Below are positions 19,307 to 26,909 of a stretch of 64,000 nucleotides of DNA, piece after piece (positions within the stretch are counted from its first letter, which is position 1; each line of letters opens with the position of its first letter). This stretch comes from Velamenicoccus sp964471325 (GTDB taxonomy: Bacteria; Omnitrophota; Gorgyraeia; Velamenicoccales; Velamenicoccaceae): contig CAYYFL010000006.1 in NCBI GenBank assembly GCA_964471325.1, positions 1 to 64,000 of the forward strand, written 5' to 3'. The translations under genes and the position numbers were made by a program. The notes under the pieces were generated by a model, which saw only the letters and a program-made list of their open reading frames with translations, was not told the origin of the DNA and ran no database searches.

Positions 19307-20046
19307 TCCCTATCAAAACTTGTCAGGAAATTGACAAGATGCAGAGGGGCGGGCGGACACTGGCGAGGATCATGGCGGAATTGGCCTCAATGGTGTCAGC
19401 GGGCGTGACGACGAAAGAAATCGATGAAAAGGCGGGAGAGCTCATCCGTTCTTTTGGTGCGACGTCCGCGTTTAAGGGATATCACGGCTACCCGGCGGAT
19501 GCCTGCGTGTCGGTGAATGAGGAGGTTGTGCATGGCATTCCCGGCCGGCGGCGCCTGAAGGAAGGCGATATCGTCAGCGTCGACATCGGGATCAGACAGG
19601 AAGGGCTCTTTCTGGATATGGCCCAGACATTTCCTGTCGGCCGGATTGATGCGATGCGCCGCCGCTTGATCGAAACGGCCAAGGGGGCGCTGGAAGATGC
19701 CATTAAAATTTTTAAGCACGGCAATCGTCTGGTGGATATTTCCCGTGCCGTTCAGGTTTATGTCGAAACGCGAGGGTTTTCAGTAGTCCGGGATTTTGTG
19801 GGGCATGGTATCGGACGAGCATTGCATGAAGAGCCGCAGATCCCTAATTACGTAACCAAAGGGGAGAGCCCTCTGCTTGAAACCGGGATGGTTTTCGCCA
19901 TTGAGCCGATGATCAATGCCGGAAGCTGGGAAGTCAAGGTCCTGGATGACGGATGGACTGCCGTCACAAGGGACAAACAGCCTTCGGCGCATTTTGAGCA
20001 TACAGTGGCGTTGACGGATAAAGGCCCCGTGGTTTTAACCCAATAA
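19303..20046 (+). CDS. map: methionine aminopeptidase type I
   Basis: Removes the initiator methionine from new proteins; 247 residues, the compact bacterial form. All five metal ligands are in place: Asp in VDIGI, Asp in LDMAQTF, His in GHGIGRALHE, Glu in IEPMI and Glu in HFEHTV. The His of GYHGYPA is also conserved. Usual position between adk and infA. Confidence 0.98.
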   Translation: MIPIKTCQEIDKMQRGGRTLARIMAELASMVSAGVTTKEIDEKAGELIRSFGATSAFKGYHGYPADACVSVNEEVVHGIPGRRRLKEGDIVSVDIGIRQEGLFLDMAQTFPVGRIDAMRRRLIETAKGALEDAIKIFKHGNRLVDISRAVQVYVETRGFSVVRDFVGHGIGRALHEEPQIPNYVTKGESPLLETGMVFAIEPMINAGSWEVKVLDDGWTAVTRDKQPSAHFEHTVALTDKGPVVLTQ

Positions 20047-20076
20047 GCACAATTTTAGGGGTTCAACCAACAGTCT

Positions 20077-20295
20077 ATGGCTAAAGAAGAAGCGATTGAG
20101 GTCGAGGGAGTCATTACTGAATCTTTGCCCAATGCGATGTTCCGAGTCGAGCTGGAGAATGGGCATAAGATCCTGGCCCATGTTTCTGGGAAAATCCGCA
20201 TGAACTTCATTAGGATTCTTCCCGGAGACAAAGTAAGAGTGGAGTTGTCTCCTTACGATTTGTCGCGTGGCCGAATCACTTTTAGAAATAAATAA
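20077..20295 (+). CDS. infA: translation initiation factor IF-1
   Basis: Single OB-fold factor that occupies the A site during initiation; 72 residues, the standard length. The sequence runs MAKEEAIEVEGVITESLPNA, then FRVELENGH and LSPYDLSRGRITFR. It is followed by rpmJ after 63 nt. Confidence 0.98.
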   Translation: MAKEEAIEVEGVITESLPNAMFRVELENGHKILAHVSGKIRMNFIRILPGDKVRVELSPYDLSRGRITFRNK

Positions 20296-20358
20296 CATAG
20301 AGCCTGGTTTTTTCCGCCGCCGGGAAAAGATCAGAAGGGGCGGCATGAGGAGAAGAAA

Positions 20359-20472
20359 GTGAAAGTAAAATCTTCAATCAGAAGGATTTGCAATAACTGT
20401 AAGATCATCAAGCGCCAGGGAATCCTGCGGGTGATTTGCAGCAATCCCAAGCATAAACAAAAGCAGGGTTAA
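20359..20472 (+). CDS. rpmJ: 50S ribosomal protein L36
   Basis: Tiny zinc-binding large-subunit protein; 37 residues from a GTG with GAGGAG about 7 nt upstream. The translation shows MKVKSSIRRICNNCKIIKRQ, then a later Cys and His. This gives the C-x2-C...C...H zinc set of the short L36 form. The position between infA and rpsM is canonical. Confidence 0.95.
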   Translation: MKVKSSIRRICNNCKIIKRQGILRVICSNPKHKQKQG

Positions 20473-20507
20473 TGGGCTAAAAGACTGGAAAATATTGTGA
20501 TATATCC

Positions 20508-20626
20508 TTCGCGTATTCATCTTGAAAATCTTTCTCTTCAACCAGCCTTCACAGAGTTCAGGCGGGCAGATAAAGATTTTCAAGATACGCTTCAGGATTA
20601 ATTCCGCCGGAGGCGGAATTAAGGAG
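20508..20626 (+). promoter_or_regulatory. Structured leader of rpsM (twin of the rpsK leader)
   Basis: A long hairpin has arms CTTGAAAATCTTT (20521-20533) and AAAGATTTTCAAG (20572-20584). A second hairpin follows (AATTCCGCC / GGCGGAATT, 20600-20620) and then AAGGAG, the Shine-Dalgarno of rpsM. The same layout occurs before rpsK with different inner stem bases that still pair, so the structure and not just the sequence is kept. Confidence 0.6.
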
Positions 20627-20631
20627 TAAAA

Positions 20632-21042
20632 ATGCCAAGAATCTTAGGTGTCGACCTTCCGAAAGAAAAAAGAATAGACGTGTCGTTGAGATATCTTTAT
20701 GGGATTGGAGAGACTAACTCCCGGATCATCCTGAAAGAAGCCGGGATAGATCCCGCCAAAAGAGGCAAGGATCTGAGCGAGGAGGAGGTTTCTCATATCA
20801 CGGCGGTTCTTCAGAAGAGCTATCGCGTGGAAGGCGATCTGCGCAGGGAAATATCGCAGAACATCAAGCGTTTGATGGATATAGGTTCTTACAGGGGCAT
20901 GAGGCATAAAAAATCCCTGCCTGTCCGCGGCCAGAGGACAAAAACGAACGCCAGGACAAGGAAGGGGCCGCGTAAGAATGTTGGTATCATCAGGGTGGCT
21001 GAGGCCCCCGTCAAAAAGCCTGCGCCAGCGGCAGGGAAATGA
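20632..21042 (+). CDS. rpsM: 30S ribosomal protein S13
   Basis: Head protein contacting the P-site tRNA and forming inter-subunit bridges; 136 residues. It shows MPRILGVDLPKEKRIDVSLR, YGIG, the helix-two-turn-helix region and SYRGMRHKKSLPVRGQRTKT. It ends in a short Ala/Lys/Pro tail. Its Shine-Dalgarno is contributed by the upstream repeat-like leader. Confidence 0.97.
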   Translation: MPRILGVDLPKEKRIDVSLRYLYGIGETNSRIILKEAGIDPAKRGKDLSEEEVSHITAVLQKSYRVEGDLRREISQNIKRLMDIGSYRGMRHKKSLPVRGQRTKTNARTRKGPRKNVGIIRVAEAPVKKPAPAAGK

Positions 21043-21058
21043 GGAATTAACTTTATCC

Positions 21059-21177
21059 CTTGCGTAACCATCTTGAAAATTTAAGGTTTCAACCAGCTTC
21101 GCCAGAGGCTCGGCGGGCAACCTTAAATTTTCAAGATACGCTTCGGGATTAATTCCGCCAGAGGCGGAATTAAGGAG
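21059..21177 (+). promoter_or_regulatory. Structured leader of rpsK (twin of the rpsM leader)
   Basis: Arms CTTGAAAATTTAAGG (21072-21086) and CCTTAAATTTTCAAG (21121-21135) enclose a smaller hairpin. Then come AATTCCGCC / GGCGGAATT (21151-21171) and the AAGGAG of rpsK. The distal parts of the two twin elements are nearly identical (GATACGCTTC...GGATTAATTCCGCC). Confidence 0.6.
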
Positions 21178-21182
21178 CATCG

Positions 21183-21569
21183 ATGGTACAAAGAGGAAAG
21201 AAAAAAGGGAAAAAGATTTTGACATCAACGGCTGGTGTCGTTCACATTCAGGCGAGTTTTAATAATACGATCGTTACGATCACTGACCGTCAGGGCAACG
21301 TCATTTCTTGGTCAACGCCGGGTGTCGTCGGTTTTAAGGGGTCGAAAAAATCAACGCCTTTTGCTGCGCAGGTGGCGGCCGGAGACGCGGCAAAGAAGGC
21401 CAAGGATGCCGGTCTTGTCGAAGTCGACGTATATGTCAACGGACCCGGCTCCGGGCGAGAATCTGCCATCAGGGCGATTGCGGCCGCGGGTCTGATGGTC
21501 AGGATGATTAAAGATGTGACGCCTGTTCCGCACAACGGCTGCCGGGCGCCCAAGAGACGCAGGGTTTAA
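21183..21569 (+). CDS. rpsK: 30S ribosomal protein S11
   Basis: Platform protein at the mRNA exit; 128 residues. It shows GVVHIQASFNNTIVTITD, GNVISWSTPG, KGSKKSTPFAAQVAA and the terminal VTPVPHNGCRAPKRRRV. Normal length and normal position after rpsM. Confidence 0.98.
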   Translation: MVQRGKKKGKKILTSTAGVVHIQASFNNTIVTITDRQGNVISWSTPGVVGFKGSKKSTPFAAQVAAGDAAKKAKDAGLVEVDVYVNGPGSGRESAIRAIAAAGLMVRMIKDVTPVPHNGCRAPKRRRV

Positions 21570-21655
21570 AGACGATGAAAGACTCCTCGCCGCGCCAAGG
21601 GGATAGAGGTGGCGGCCTGGGGTGATCTTCAGAAAGATAGAAACGAGGGAAATCA

Positions 21656-22285
21656 ATGGCAAAATATACGGGTCCAAGTTGTCGCCTCTGCCGCAGGGAA
21701 ATGATGAAATTATTCCTGAAGGGTACGCGCTGTTATACGGAAAAGTGCGCCGTAGCGCGCCGGGCATTCCCTCCTGGACAGCATGGTCAGGGACGGAGCG
21801 CCAAGCTTTCCAATTATGGTTTACAGCTTAGGGAAAAGCAAAAAGTCAAAAGGATCTATGGGGTCATGGAGCGGCAATTCCGCAGATATTTTGGGATTGC
21901 TTCTAAATCCAAAGGGGTTACGGGTAAGGTTCTTTTGCAGCTCCTGGAGAGACGCTTGGACAATGTGCTGTTCCGTCTGATGTTCGCAACATCTCATACG
22001 CAGGCCCGTCAGATTGTCCGCCATGGTTCGGTCTATGTGAACGGCAAAAGGGTCAATATCCCGTCTTTTTCCGTACGCGCCGGAGACGTTGTCGAGGTCA
22101 AAGGAAAAGAAGGCGTCAAGAAGGCCGTGAGGACCAATATGGAGCTTTCCAAGGACAGGGGCGTCGCCCCCTGGCTTCAGCTGGATGCCGATGCCCTGAA
22201 AGGCACGGTTACACGCTTGCCTGACCGGGATGATATCCAGATGCCTATTCAGGAACAGTTGATTGTCGAGTTGTATTCCAAGTAG
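21656..22285 (+). CDS. rpsD: 30S ribosomal protein S4 (zinc form)
   Basis: 16S rRNA-binding assembly protein; 209 residues. The N-terminal cysteines CRLCRRE...CYTEKC form the C+ zinc-binding variant. The S4 RNA-binding fold contains RLDNVLFRLMFATSHTQARQ and VRHGSVYVNGKRVNIPS. In many bacteria S4 regulates the alpha operon, but no known S4 pseudoknot site was identified here. Confidence 0.97.
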   Translation: MAKYTGPSCRLCRREMMKLFLKGTRCYTEKCAVARRAFPPGQHGQGRSAKLSNYGLQLREKQKVKRIYGVMERQFRRYFGIASKSKGVTGKVLLQLLERRLDNVLFRLMFATSHTQARQIVRHGSVYVNGKRVNIPSFSVRAGDVVEVKGKEGVKKAVRTNMELSKDRGVAPWLQLDADALKGTVTRLPDRDDIQMPIQEQLIVELYSK

Positions 22286-22335
22286 AAGATTTCTTTGAAG
22301 ATAAAGGCGCCTGTCTGTAGTTGCGGCGGAGGGCC

Positions 22336-22380
22336 TAGCTCAGAAAAGAGCAGACCGCCGTATCCGTTACGACGGGTCTA
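22336..22380 (+). repeat. Two-hairpin dispersed element, copy 3 (tandem unit A)
   Basis: Small hairpin CTC-agaaaa-GAG followed by a long hairpin that opens AGACCGCCGT and closes ACGACGGGTCT, then AA. It is directly followed by unit B of the same length. It lies in the rpsD-rpoA gap. Confidence 0.65.
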
Positions 22381-22425
22381 ACTCAGAAAAGAGTAGACCG
22401 CCATATCCGATAATGGCGGGTCTAA
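22381..22425 (+). repeat. Two-hairpin dispersed element, copy 4 (tandem unit B)
   Basis: Same design as unit A: CTC-agaaaa-GAG, then arms AGACCGCCAT and ATGGCGGGTCT. Bases that change between the units (CGT/ACG versus CAT/ATG) change on both arms, so pairing is preserved. The unit ends 25 nt before the rpoA start. Confidence 0.65.
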
Positions 22426-22450
22426 GCACGGTGGGAATGGAGGAGACAAG

Positions 22451-23443
22451 ATGGGGATTAAGTGGAAAGATTTTCAGTTACCCAAGTTTTTAGAAATAGA
22501 TGAGGCGACGCATACGGGGACCTATGCCAGGTTTATCGCTGAGCCTTTTGAGCGCGGTTTCGGCGTGACGCTGGGTAATTCCTTGAGGCGCGTCTTGTTG
22601 TCTTCCATTGAGGGCAGCGCCGTGACGGCCGTCAAGATCGAAAATGTCCTTCACGAATTCAGCGCTATTGAAGGCGTGCAGGAAGACGTGACGGACATCA
22701 TCCTCAATATCAAGAATCTGATCTTGAGCTCGCATTCCCGGGCCCCCAAATCCGTCTATATCAAGAAAGACAAGGCCGGAGAGGTGACAGGGCGTGATAT
22801 CATCACAGACGGGACCGTCGAGGTCTTGAATCCGGACCTTCATATCGCCACCTTGACCAAGGACATTAAATTCAATGTTGAAATCGAGGTGGGCCGGGGC
22901 CGGGGATATGTGGCTGCCGAGGTCAACAAGAAAGAAGAACAGGTGATCGGAGCCATTCCGGTGGATTCGGCTTTTTCACCCGTCAAAAAAGTGGCTTATC
23001 ACGTCGAAAACACCCGCGTCGGCCAGAAGACGGATTATGACCGTCTTGTCATCGAGGTGTTCACCAATGGCAGCATCGATCCTAAGGATGCGATGCTATA
23101 TGCCGCCAATATCCTGCGCGGTCATTTGGATGTCTTCCTTAACTTGGGACAGATCCCCGAAGAGATGGAAGAGGAAGAGACCATGACGCCCGAGGAGGCG
23201 CAGCTTTATGAAAAGCTGCGTCTGCCGATCTCCGAGCTTGAGTTGTCCGTCCGTAGTTCCAACTGTTTGCGCGAGGCCGACATCAAGATCATCGCTGATT
23301 TGGTTAGAAAGTCGGAGAGCGAACTCCTGGGTTTAAGGAATTTCGGGAAGAAATCCCTGACGGAAGTCAAAGAGCTCATCGTAGCCATGGGCTTGAACCT
23401 TGGGATGCAGATCGACGACAATAAATTGAAGAAAGAGAAATAG
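22451..23443 (+). CDS. rpoA: DNA-directed RNA polymerase subunit alpha
   Basis: Scaffold subunit of RNA polymerase; 330 residues. The N-terminal domain shows RGFGVTLGNSLRRVLLSSIEG (dimer interface), YHVENTRVGQKTDYDRL and SIDPKDAM. The C-terminal domain, which contacts UP elements and activators, has LELSVRSSNCLREADI and the helix-hairpin-helix LGLRNFGKKSLTEVKE. AATGGAGGAG precedes the start. Confidence 0.98.
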   Translation: MGIKWKDFQLPKFLEIDEATHTGTYARFIAEPFERGFGVTLGNSLRRVLLSSIEGSAVTAVKIENVLHEFSAIEGVQEDVTDIILNIKNLILSSHSRAPKSVYIKKDKAGEVTGRDIITDGTVEVLNPDLHIATLTKDIKFNVEIEVGRGRGYVAAEVNKKEEQVIGAIPVDSAFSPVKKVAYHVENTRVGQKTDYDRLVIEVFTNGSIDPKDAMLYAANILRGHLDVFLNLGQIPEEMEEEETMTPEEAQLYEKLRLPISELELSVRSSNCLREADIKIIADLVRKSESELLGLRNFGKKSLTEVKELIVAMGLNLGMQIDDNKLKKEK

Positions 23444-23453
23444 ACGGAGTCCC

Positions 23454-24014
23454 ATGAGACACAGAATCAAGACACAGAATCTCTCGCGTTTCAGCTCTTA
23501 CTACAAGGCCACGCTGAATTCTTTGGTCCAGGCTGTTGTGAAGAACCAGAGAATCATTACGACCAAATTGAAGGCTAAGCTTGCCAAGAAGCTCGTCGAT
23601 CGTCTCGTCACATGGGGTAAGCAAGCAGATTCGCTTGCCGCGCGGCGCAGGGCCTTTCGCGTCCTTTGTGATCATGCATTGGTGCAGAGGCTGTTTTCCG
23701 ATATCGGTCCGATGTTCCGCGAGAGAAGCGGCGGTTATACGCGCATCATTCCTTATAAAAGGCGCCGGGGAGACAATGCCGAACTCGTCATTCTGGAATT
23801 GACGATGATTAAAGAAAAACAGAAGACGCTTAAGCACAAGACGGTTCCGGCGGCGATTGAGAAGCCTAAGGCAGAGAAACCCCTTGAGACGCAGGCCCAC
23901 GTTGAGCCGGCTCCTCCTGAAAAAGAAAAGCACAAGCACGAGGCAAAAAAGCCGTTGAAAAAACCGTTGGGCGGCTTGGGCAAAATCTTTAAGTCGGAGA
24001 GAGATTCGCTTTAA
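23454..24014 (+). CDS. rplQ: 50S ribosomal protein L17 with a long charged tail
   Basis: Tunnel-exit-side large-subunit protein. The core (residues 1-120) has MRHRIKTQNLSRFSSYYKAT, LVDRLVTWGK and GGYTRIIPYKRRRGDNAELV. After it comes a tail of about 65 residues rich in Lys, Glu, Pro and Ala that most L17 proteins (about 120 residues) lack. Last gene of the ribosomal superoperon. Confidence 0.96.
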   Translation: MRHRIKTQNLSRFSSYYKATLNSLVQAVVKNQRIITTKLKAKLAKKLVDRLVTWGKQADSLAARRRAFRVLCDHALVQRLFSDIGPMFRERSGGYTRIIPYKRRRGDNAELVILELTMIKEKQKTLKHKTVPAAIEKPKAEKPLETQAHVEPAPPEKEKHKHEAKKPLKKPLGGLGKIFKSERDSL

Positions 24015-24074
24015 TCCTTCGCACCTGTCTGCCTTGTCCTCGGCCTGCCTTTTGGGCAAGGCCAGGGAGGTTTC

Positions 24075-24204
24075 ACTCTGCGCGGCCTAAAGCTCCGCCC
24101 TTTAGGGCGCAAGAGTGTTGTGGCCGCTTAGAGTAACCCGAAACAAGCCCCGGCCCTGGCCGAAGGCCGAGGCCAGGGCCGGGGAATATGGGTTGACTTC
24201 GAGC
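24075..24204 (+). repeat. 130-bp structured direct repeat, copy 1
   Basis: It begins ACTCTGCGCGGCCTAAAGC and ends GGGTTGACTTCGAGC. The first hairpin pairs CCTAAAG with CTTTAGG inside CTC/GAG ends. The second pairs CCCCGGCCCTGGCC with GGCCAGGGCCGGGG. AGTAACCC and GGGTTGACT can close the whole. The matching copy at 30537-30672 has two mismatches in the first 85 bp and an identical last 21 bp. The gap 24015-24303 holds this repeat, a GGCCTGCC/GGCAAGGCC hairpin near 24045 and a TTTATCCTG tandem near 24234. No gene was seen there. Confidence 0.8.
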
Positions 24205-24303
24205 CGCAGAATGCGGCAAAGATATCCCTTCTTTATCCTGTTTATCCTGTTTTGGAAGGCGGACAAGTTGAGTGATAGAAACACAGGTCCTGCGGCGAGT
24301 CCG

Positions 24304-25473
24304 ATGTCTTTATCCAGAAGAGCTCAAGAGGTTAGTCCTTCGGCAACCCTCCAGATCACGGCTACAGCCAAACGAATGGTCAAAGAGGGCAAGGATGTTG
24401 TTGCCTTTGGAGCAGGCGAGCCTGATTTTGATACGCCGGATGCCGTTAAATCTGCGGCTGTCGCCGCCATCCAGTCCGGCTTCACTAAATACACTCCTAC
24501 CTCCGGGATCCCCGAGCTCAAAGACGCCATTGTCAAAAAGTTGAAAAACGACAATGGGCTGGACTATGAAGCCGGCGCCGTTGTCGTCTCCTGCGGGGCC
24601 AAGCATTCCCTTTATAATATCTTCCAGGTCATTGTGGACGCAGGGGACGAGGTCCTCATTCCTGTTCCATACTGGGTGAGCTATCCTGAGATGGTCAAGC
24701 TTGCCGGCGGCAAACCCGTCTTCATCCAGACGAATCTCAAGGAAGATTTCAAGATCACTCCCGAAAAGCTGCGTTCCTGTATCTCCAAAAAGACCAAAGC
24801 CCTTGTGTTGAATAGCCCATCTAATCCTTGCGGCGTGGTTTACCGTCGGAAGGAACTCAACGCCATCGCAGATTTCTGTGTGGAAAATAACATTTGCTGT
24901 ATCAGCGACGAGATCTATGAGAAGATCATTTTTGACGGTATCGAGCACGTTTCGATAGCGTCCTTGTCCGAAAAGATCAAGAAGCTGACAGTGACGGTGA
25001 ACGGTTTTTCGAAATCTTATTCCATGACAGGATGGCGTCTGGGGTATTGCGTTGCCGAAAGTGGAATCGCGAAGGCCATCTCCAATATTCAGGATCATTC
25101 GACGTCCAACCCGACGTCGTTCGTCCAGAAGGCCGCCCTTGCGGCATTTTCGCTGGGTCCGGCATTTTTTGATGATATCCGCAGGAAATTCCAGGAGCGC
25201 AGGGATTATATTGTTTCAAGACTCGATAAAATGAGCAAGTTCCTTTCTTACAAGAAGCCGGAGGGGGCTTTTTATATCTTTGTGAATATCAAAAAGACCG
25301 GAATGGATTCTTTTGCGTTTGCCAAGAGGCTGCTTGAGGAAAAATACGTGGCATTGATTCCCGGGGGGCCGTTTGGCAGCGATGATTATGTCCGGATCAG
25401 CTTTGCGACGAGCACAGAGAAGATCAAGACCGGCCTGGATAGGATCGAGGAGTGGGTCGGACAGCTTGGCTAA
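24304..25473 (+). CDS. class I/II PLP aminotransferase (aspartate aminotransferase type)
   Basis: Transfers an amino group between an amino acid and a 2-oxo acid, most likely aspartate/glutamate. From ATG 24304 it is 389 residues, the usual AspC/AAT-Ib length. Motifs are GAGEPDFDTP near the N-terminus, YTPTSGIPELK, SCGAKHSLYN, NSPSNPCG, DEIYEKIIFDG and the PLP-lysine segment GFSKSYSMTGWR. The C-terminal RISFATS carries the substrate-carboxylate Arg. A TTG at 24268 (SDRNTGPAASP before the Met) is a possible earlier start. Substrate is inferred from the subfamily motifs. The gene lies just inside the first direct repeat. Confidence 0.9.
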   Translation: MSLSRRAQEVSPSATLQITATAKRMVKEGKDVVAFGAGEPDFDTPDAVKSAAVAAIQSGFTKYTPTSGIPELKDAIVKKLKNDNGLDYEAGAVVVSCGAKHSLYNIFQVIVDAGDEVLIPVPYWVSYPEMVKLAGGKPVFIQTNLKEDFKITPEKLRSCISKKTKALVLNSPSNPCGVVYRRKELNAIADFCVENNICCISDEIYEKIIFDGIEHVSIASLSEKIKKLTVTVNGFSKSYSMTGWRLGYCVAESGIAKAISNIQDHSTSNPTSFVQKAALAAFSLGPAFFDDIRRKFQERRDYIVSRLDKMSKFLSYKKPEGAFYIFVNIKKTGMDSFAFAKRLLEEKYVALIPGGPFGSDDYVRISFATSTEKIKTGLDRIEEWVGQLG

Positions 25474-25503
25474 CGAACCGAGGACGACACGACTAAACCG
25501 GTT

Positions 25504-26763
25504 ATGGCAAAAACGATAGCAGAAAAAATCTTAAGTCATCATGCGGGCCAGGATCTGAAGGCCGGAGATTTTGCGGTTTGCAATATCGACTTCTGTTTTG
25601 GACAGGACGGGACGAGCGGCATTATTGTCGATCGTTTTCGGGCCCTGGGGATCCAGGAGGCTTTTAACCGCGATAAATTCGCGATCGTCATTGATCATAG
25701 CGCCCCCTCGCCCAATATGGGCGTTTCCGCCGTTCATAAGAAACTGCGTGATTTTTCCCGCGAGAAAGGGCTTCTCCTTTACGATATCGGGTGTGGCGTT
25801 TGCCATCAGGTGATCCCCGAAAACGGCCATGTGCTCCCCGGAGACCTTGTCCTTGGGGCGGATTCTCATACCTGCACCTACGGCGCCTTGGGTGCCCTTT
25901 CAACAGGCGTCGGCTCCACGGATCTGGCCATCAGCCTTGCTTGCGGGAAGAACTGGTTTAAGGTCCCGCAGTCGATCAAGATTGTGGTTCACGGAAAACT
26001 CGGCCGTGGCGTCTATTCCAAGGATCTTATCCTGTATATTATCGGGGACTTGAAGGCAGACGGTGCCACCTACCAGTCGGTCGAATTTTATGGCCCTTGT
26101 ATCGATGCCTTAAGCATGGATGCGCGTTTTACTATCTGCAATATGGGCGTCGAGATGGGGGCGAAGTTCAGCGTTATCCCCGCCGATAAAAAAACGTTGG
26201 CATGGCTTTCCGGACGTAATAAAATGAGAAAACCGAATCCCCAGTACGCGGATAAGGATGCGGTTTACAGTCTCGTGAAGGAATATGACGCGTCGAGGAT
26301 CGGGCCGCAGTTGGCCAAGCCTCATACCGTCGACAATCATGCGGCTGTCGAAGAACTCGTCGGGACCCATATCGACGAGGCTTATCTGGGGACATGCACC
26401 AACGGCCGCCTGGAAGACCTGGAGATCGCGGCCGGAATACTTAGGGGCCGCAGGGTGTCAAAGGATGTTCGTTTCATCGTGGCGCCGGCGTCGAGAAACA
26501 TTTACCTTCAGGCCATGAAAAAAGGCTTGATTGGTATTTTGGTCCAGGCAGGTGCCAGCGTCGTGACTCCCGGGTGTGGGCCATGCGTCGGGACGCATAA
26601 CGGTGTGCCTTCGGTGGGCGAAGTGGTCGTTTCCAGCGCCAACAGGAATTTCAAAGGGCGCATGGGTAATCCCGAATCGTTTATTTATCTCGGTTCTCCG
26701 GCGACGGTCGCGGCATCTGCTATTGAGGGCCGCATCGCAGACCCGAGGACATATTTAAAATAA
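25504..26763 (+). CDS. aconitase-superfamily large subunit (LeuC/HacA type)
   Basis: Fe-S hydro-lyase large subunit of the 3-isopropylmalate dehydratase / homoaconitase family; 419 residues. The three [4Fe-4S] ligands are C124 (GADSHTCTYG), C358 and C361 (TPGCGPCVG). Other family marks are VIDHSAPSP and LGTCTNGRLEDL. The small subunit lies at 27953, separated by a pilT-like gene. With isocitrate and malate dehydrogenase genes next, the pair may act as the aconitase of the TCA cycle and not in leucine synthesis. That is inference, and isopropylmalate or homoaconitate activity remains possible. Confidence 0.88.
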   Translation: MAKTIAEKILSHHAGQDLKAGDFAVCNIDFCFGQDGTSGIIVDRFRALGIQEAFNRDKFAIVIDHSAPSPNMGVSAVHKKLRDFSREKGLLLYDIGCGVCHQVIPENGHVLPGDLVLGADSHTCTYGALGALSTGVGSTDLAISLACGKNWFKVPQSIKIVVHGKLGRGVYSKDLILYIIGDLKADGATYQSVEFYGPCIDALSMDARFTICNMGVEMGAKFSVIPADKKTLAWLSGRNKMRKPNPQYADKDAVYSLVKEYDASRIGPQLAKPHTVDNHAAVEELVGTHIDEAYLGTCTNGRLEDLEIAAGILRGRRVSKDVRFIVAPASRNIYLQAMKKGLIGILVQAGASVVTPGCGPCVGTHNGVPSVGEVVVSSANRNFKGRMGNPESFIYLGSPATVAASAIEGRIADPRTYLK

Positions 26764-26796
26764 ACGGCCGAATGCCGGCTCCTGACTTAAGCACTT

Positions 26797-26842
26797 GTAA
26801 ATTTTCCCTCCGGCCGGCTGAACCGGCCTTCGGGAAATTTAC
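26797..26842 (+). repeat. Nested hairpin upstream of the pilT-like gene
   Basis: The outer arms GTAAATTTTCCC and GGGAAATTTAC enclose GGCCGG-ctgaa-CCGGCC. The overall design (AT-rich base, GC-rich tip, then a GGCGTAAGC-GAGGAG stretch) recalls the rpsM/rpsK leaders but the sequence is not the same. There is no T tract, so it is not a convincing terminator. Confidence 0.55.
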
Positions 26843-26862
26843 GGCGTAAGCTGAGGAGTTCA

Positions 26863-26909
26863 TTTTGCTGGGAACAAATACCCATCATAGACAAAATGAA
26901 GGAGTTCAT
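26863..26909 (+). promoter_or_regulatory. Leader segment shared with rpsN
   Basis: It matches 14724-14769 over about 45 nt (TTTTGC..GGAACAAA..CCCA..ATAGACAAAAT.AAGGA). In this copy AAGGAG serves as the Shine-Dalgarno for the ATG at 26910. Confidence 0.5.

Noticed and set aside
22336..22425. Two tandem 45-bp units resembling a short CRISPR array
   Set aside because: There are only two units, with no unique spacer between them and internal hairpins that vary. They match the dispersed two-hairpin family.
24045..24075. GC hairpin after rplQ as a rho-independent terminator
   Set aside because: GGCCTGCC/GGCAAGGCC pairs well but no T tract follows, so termination is not supported.
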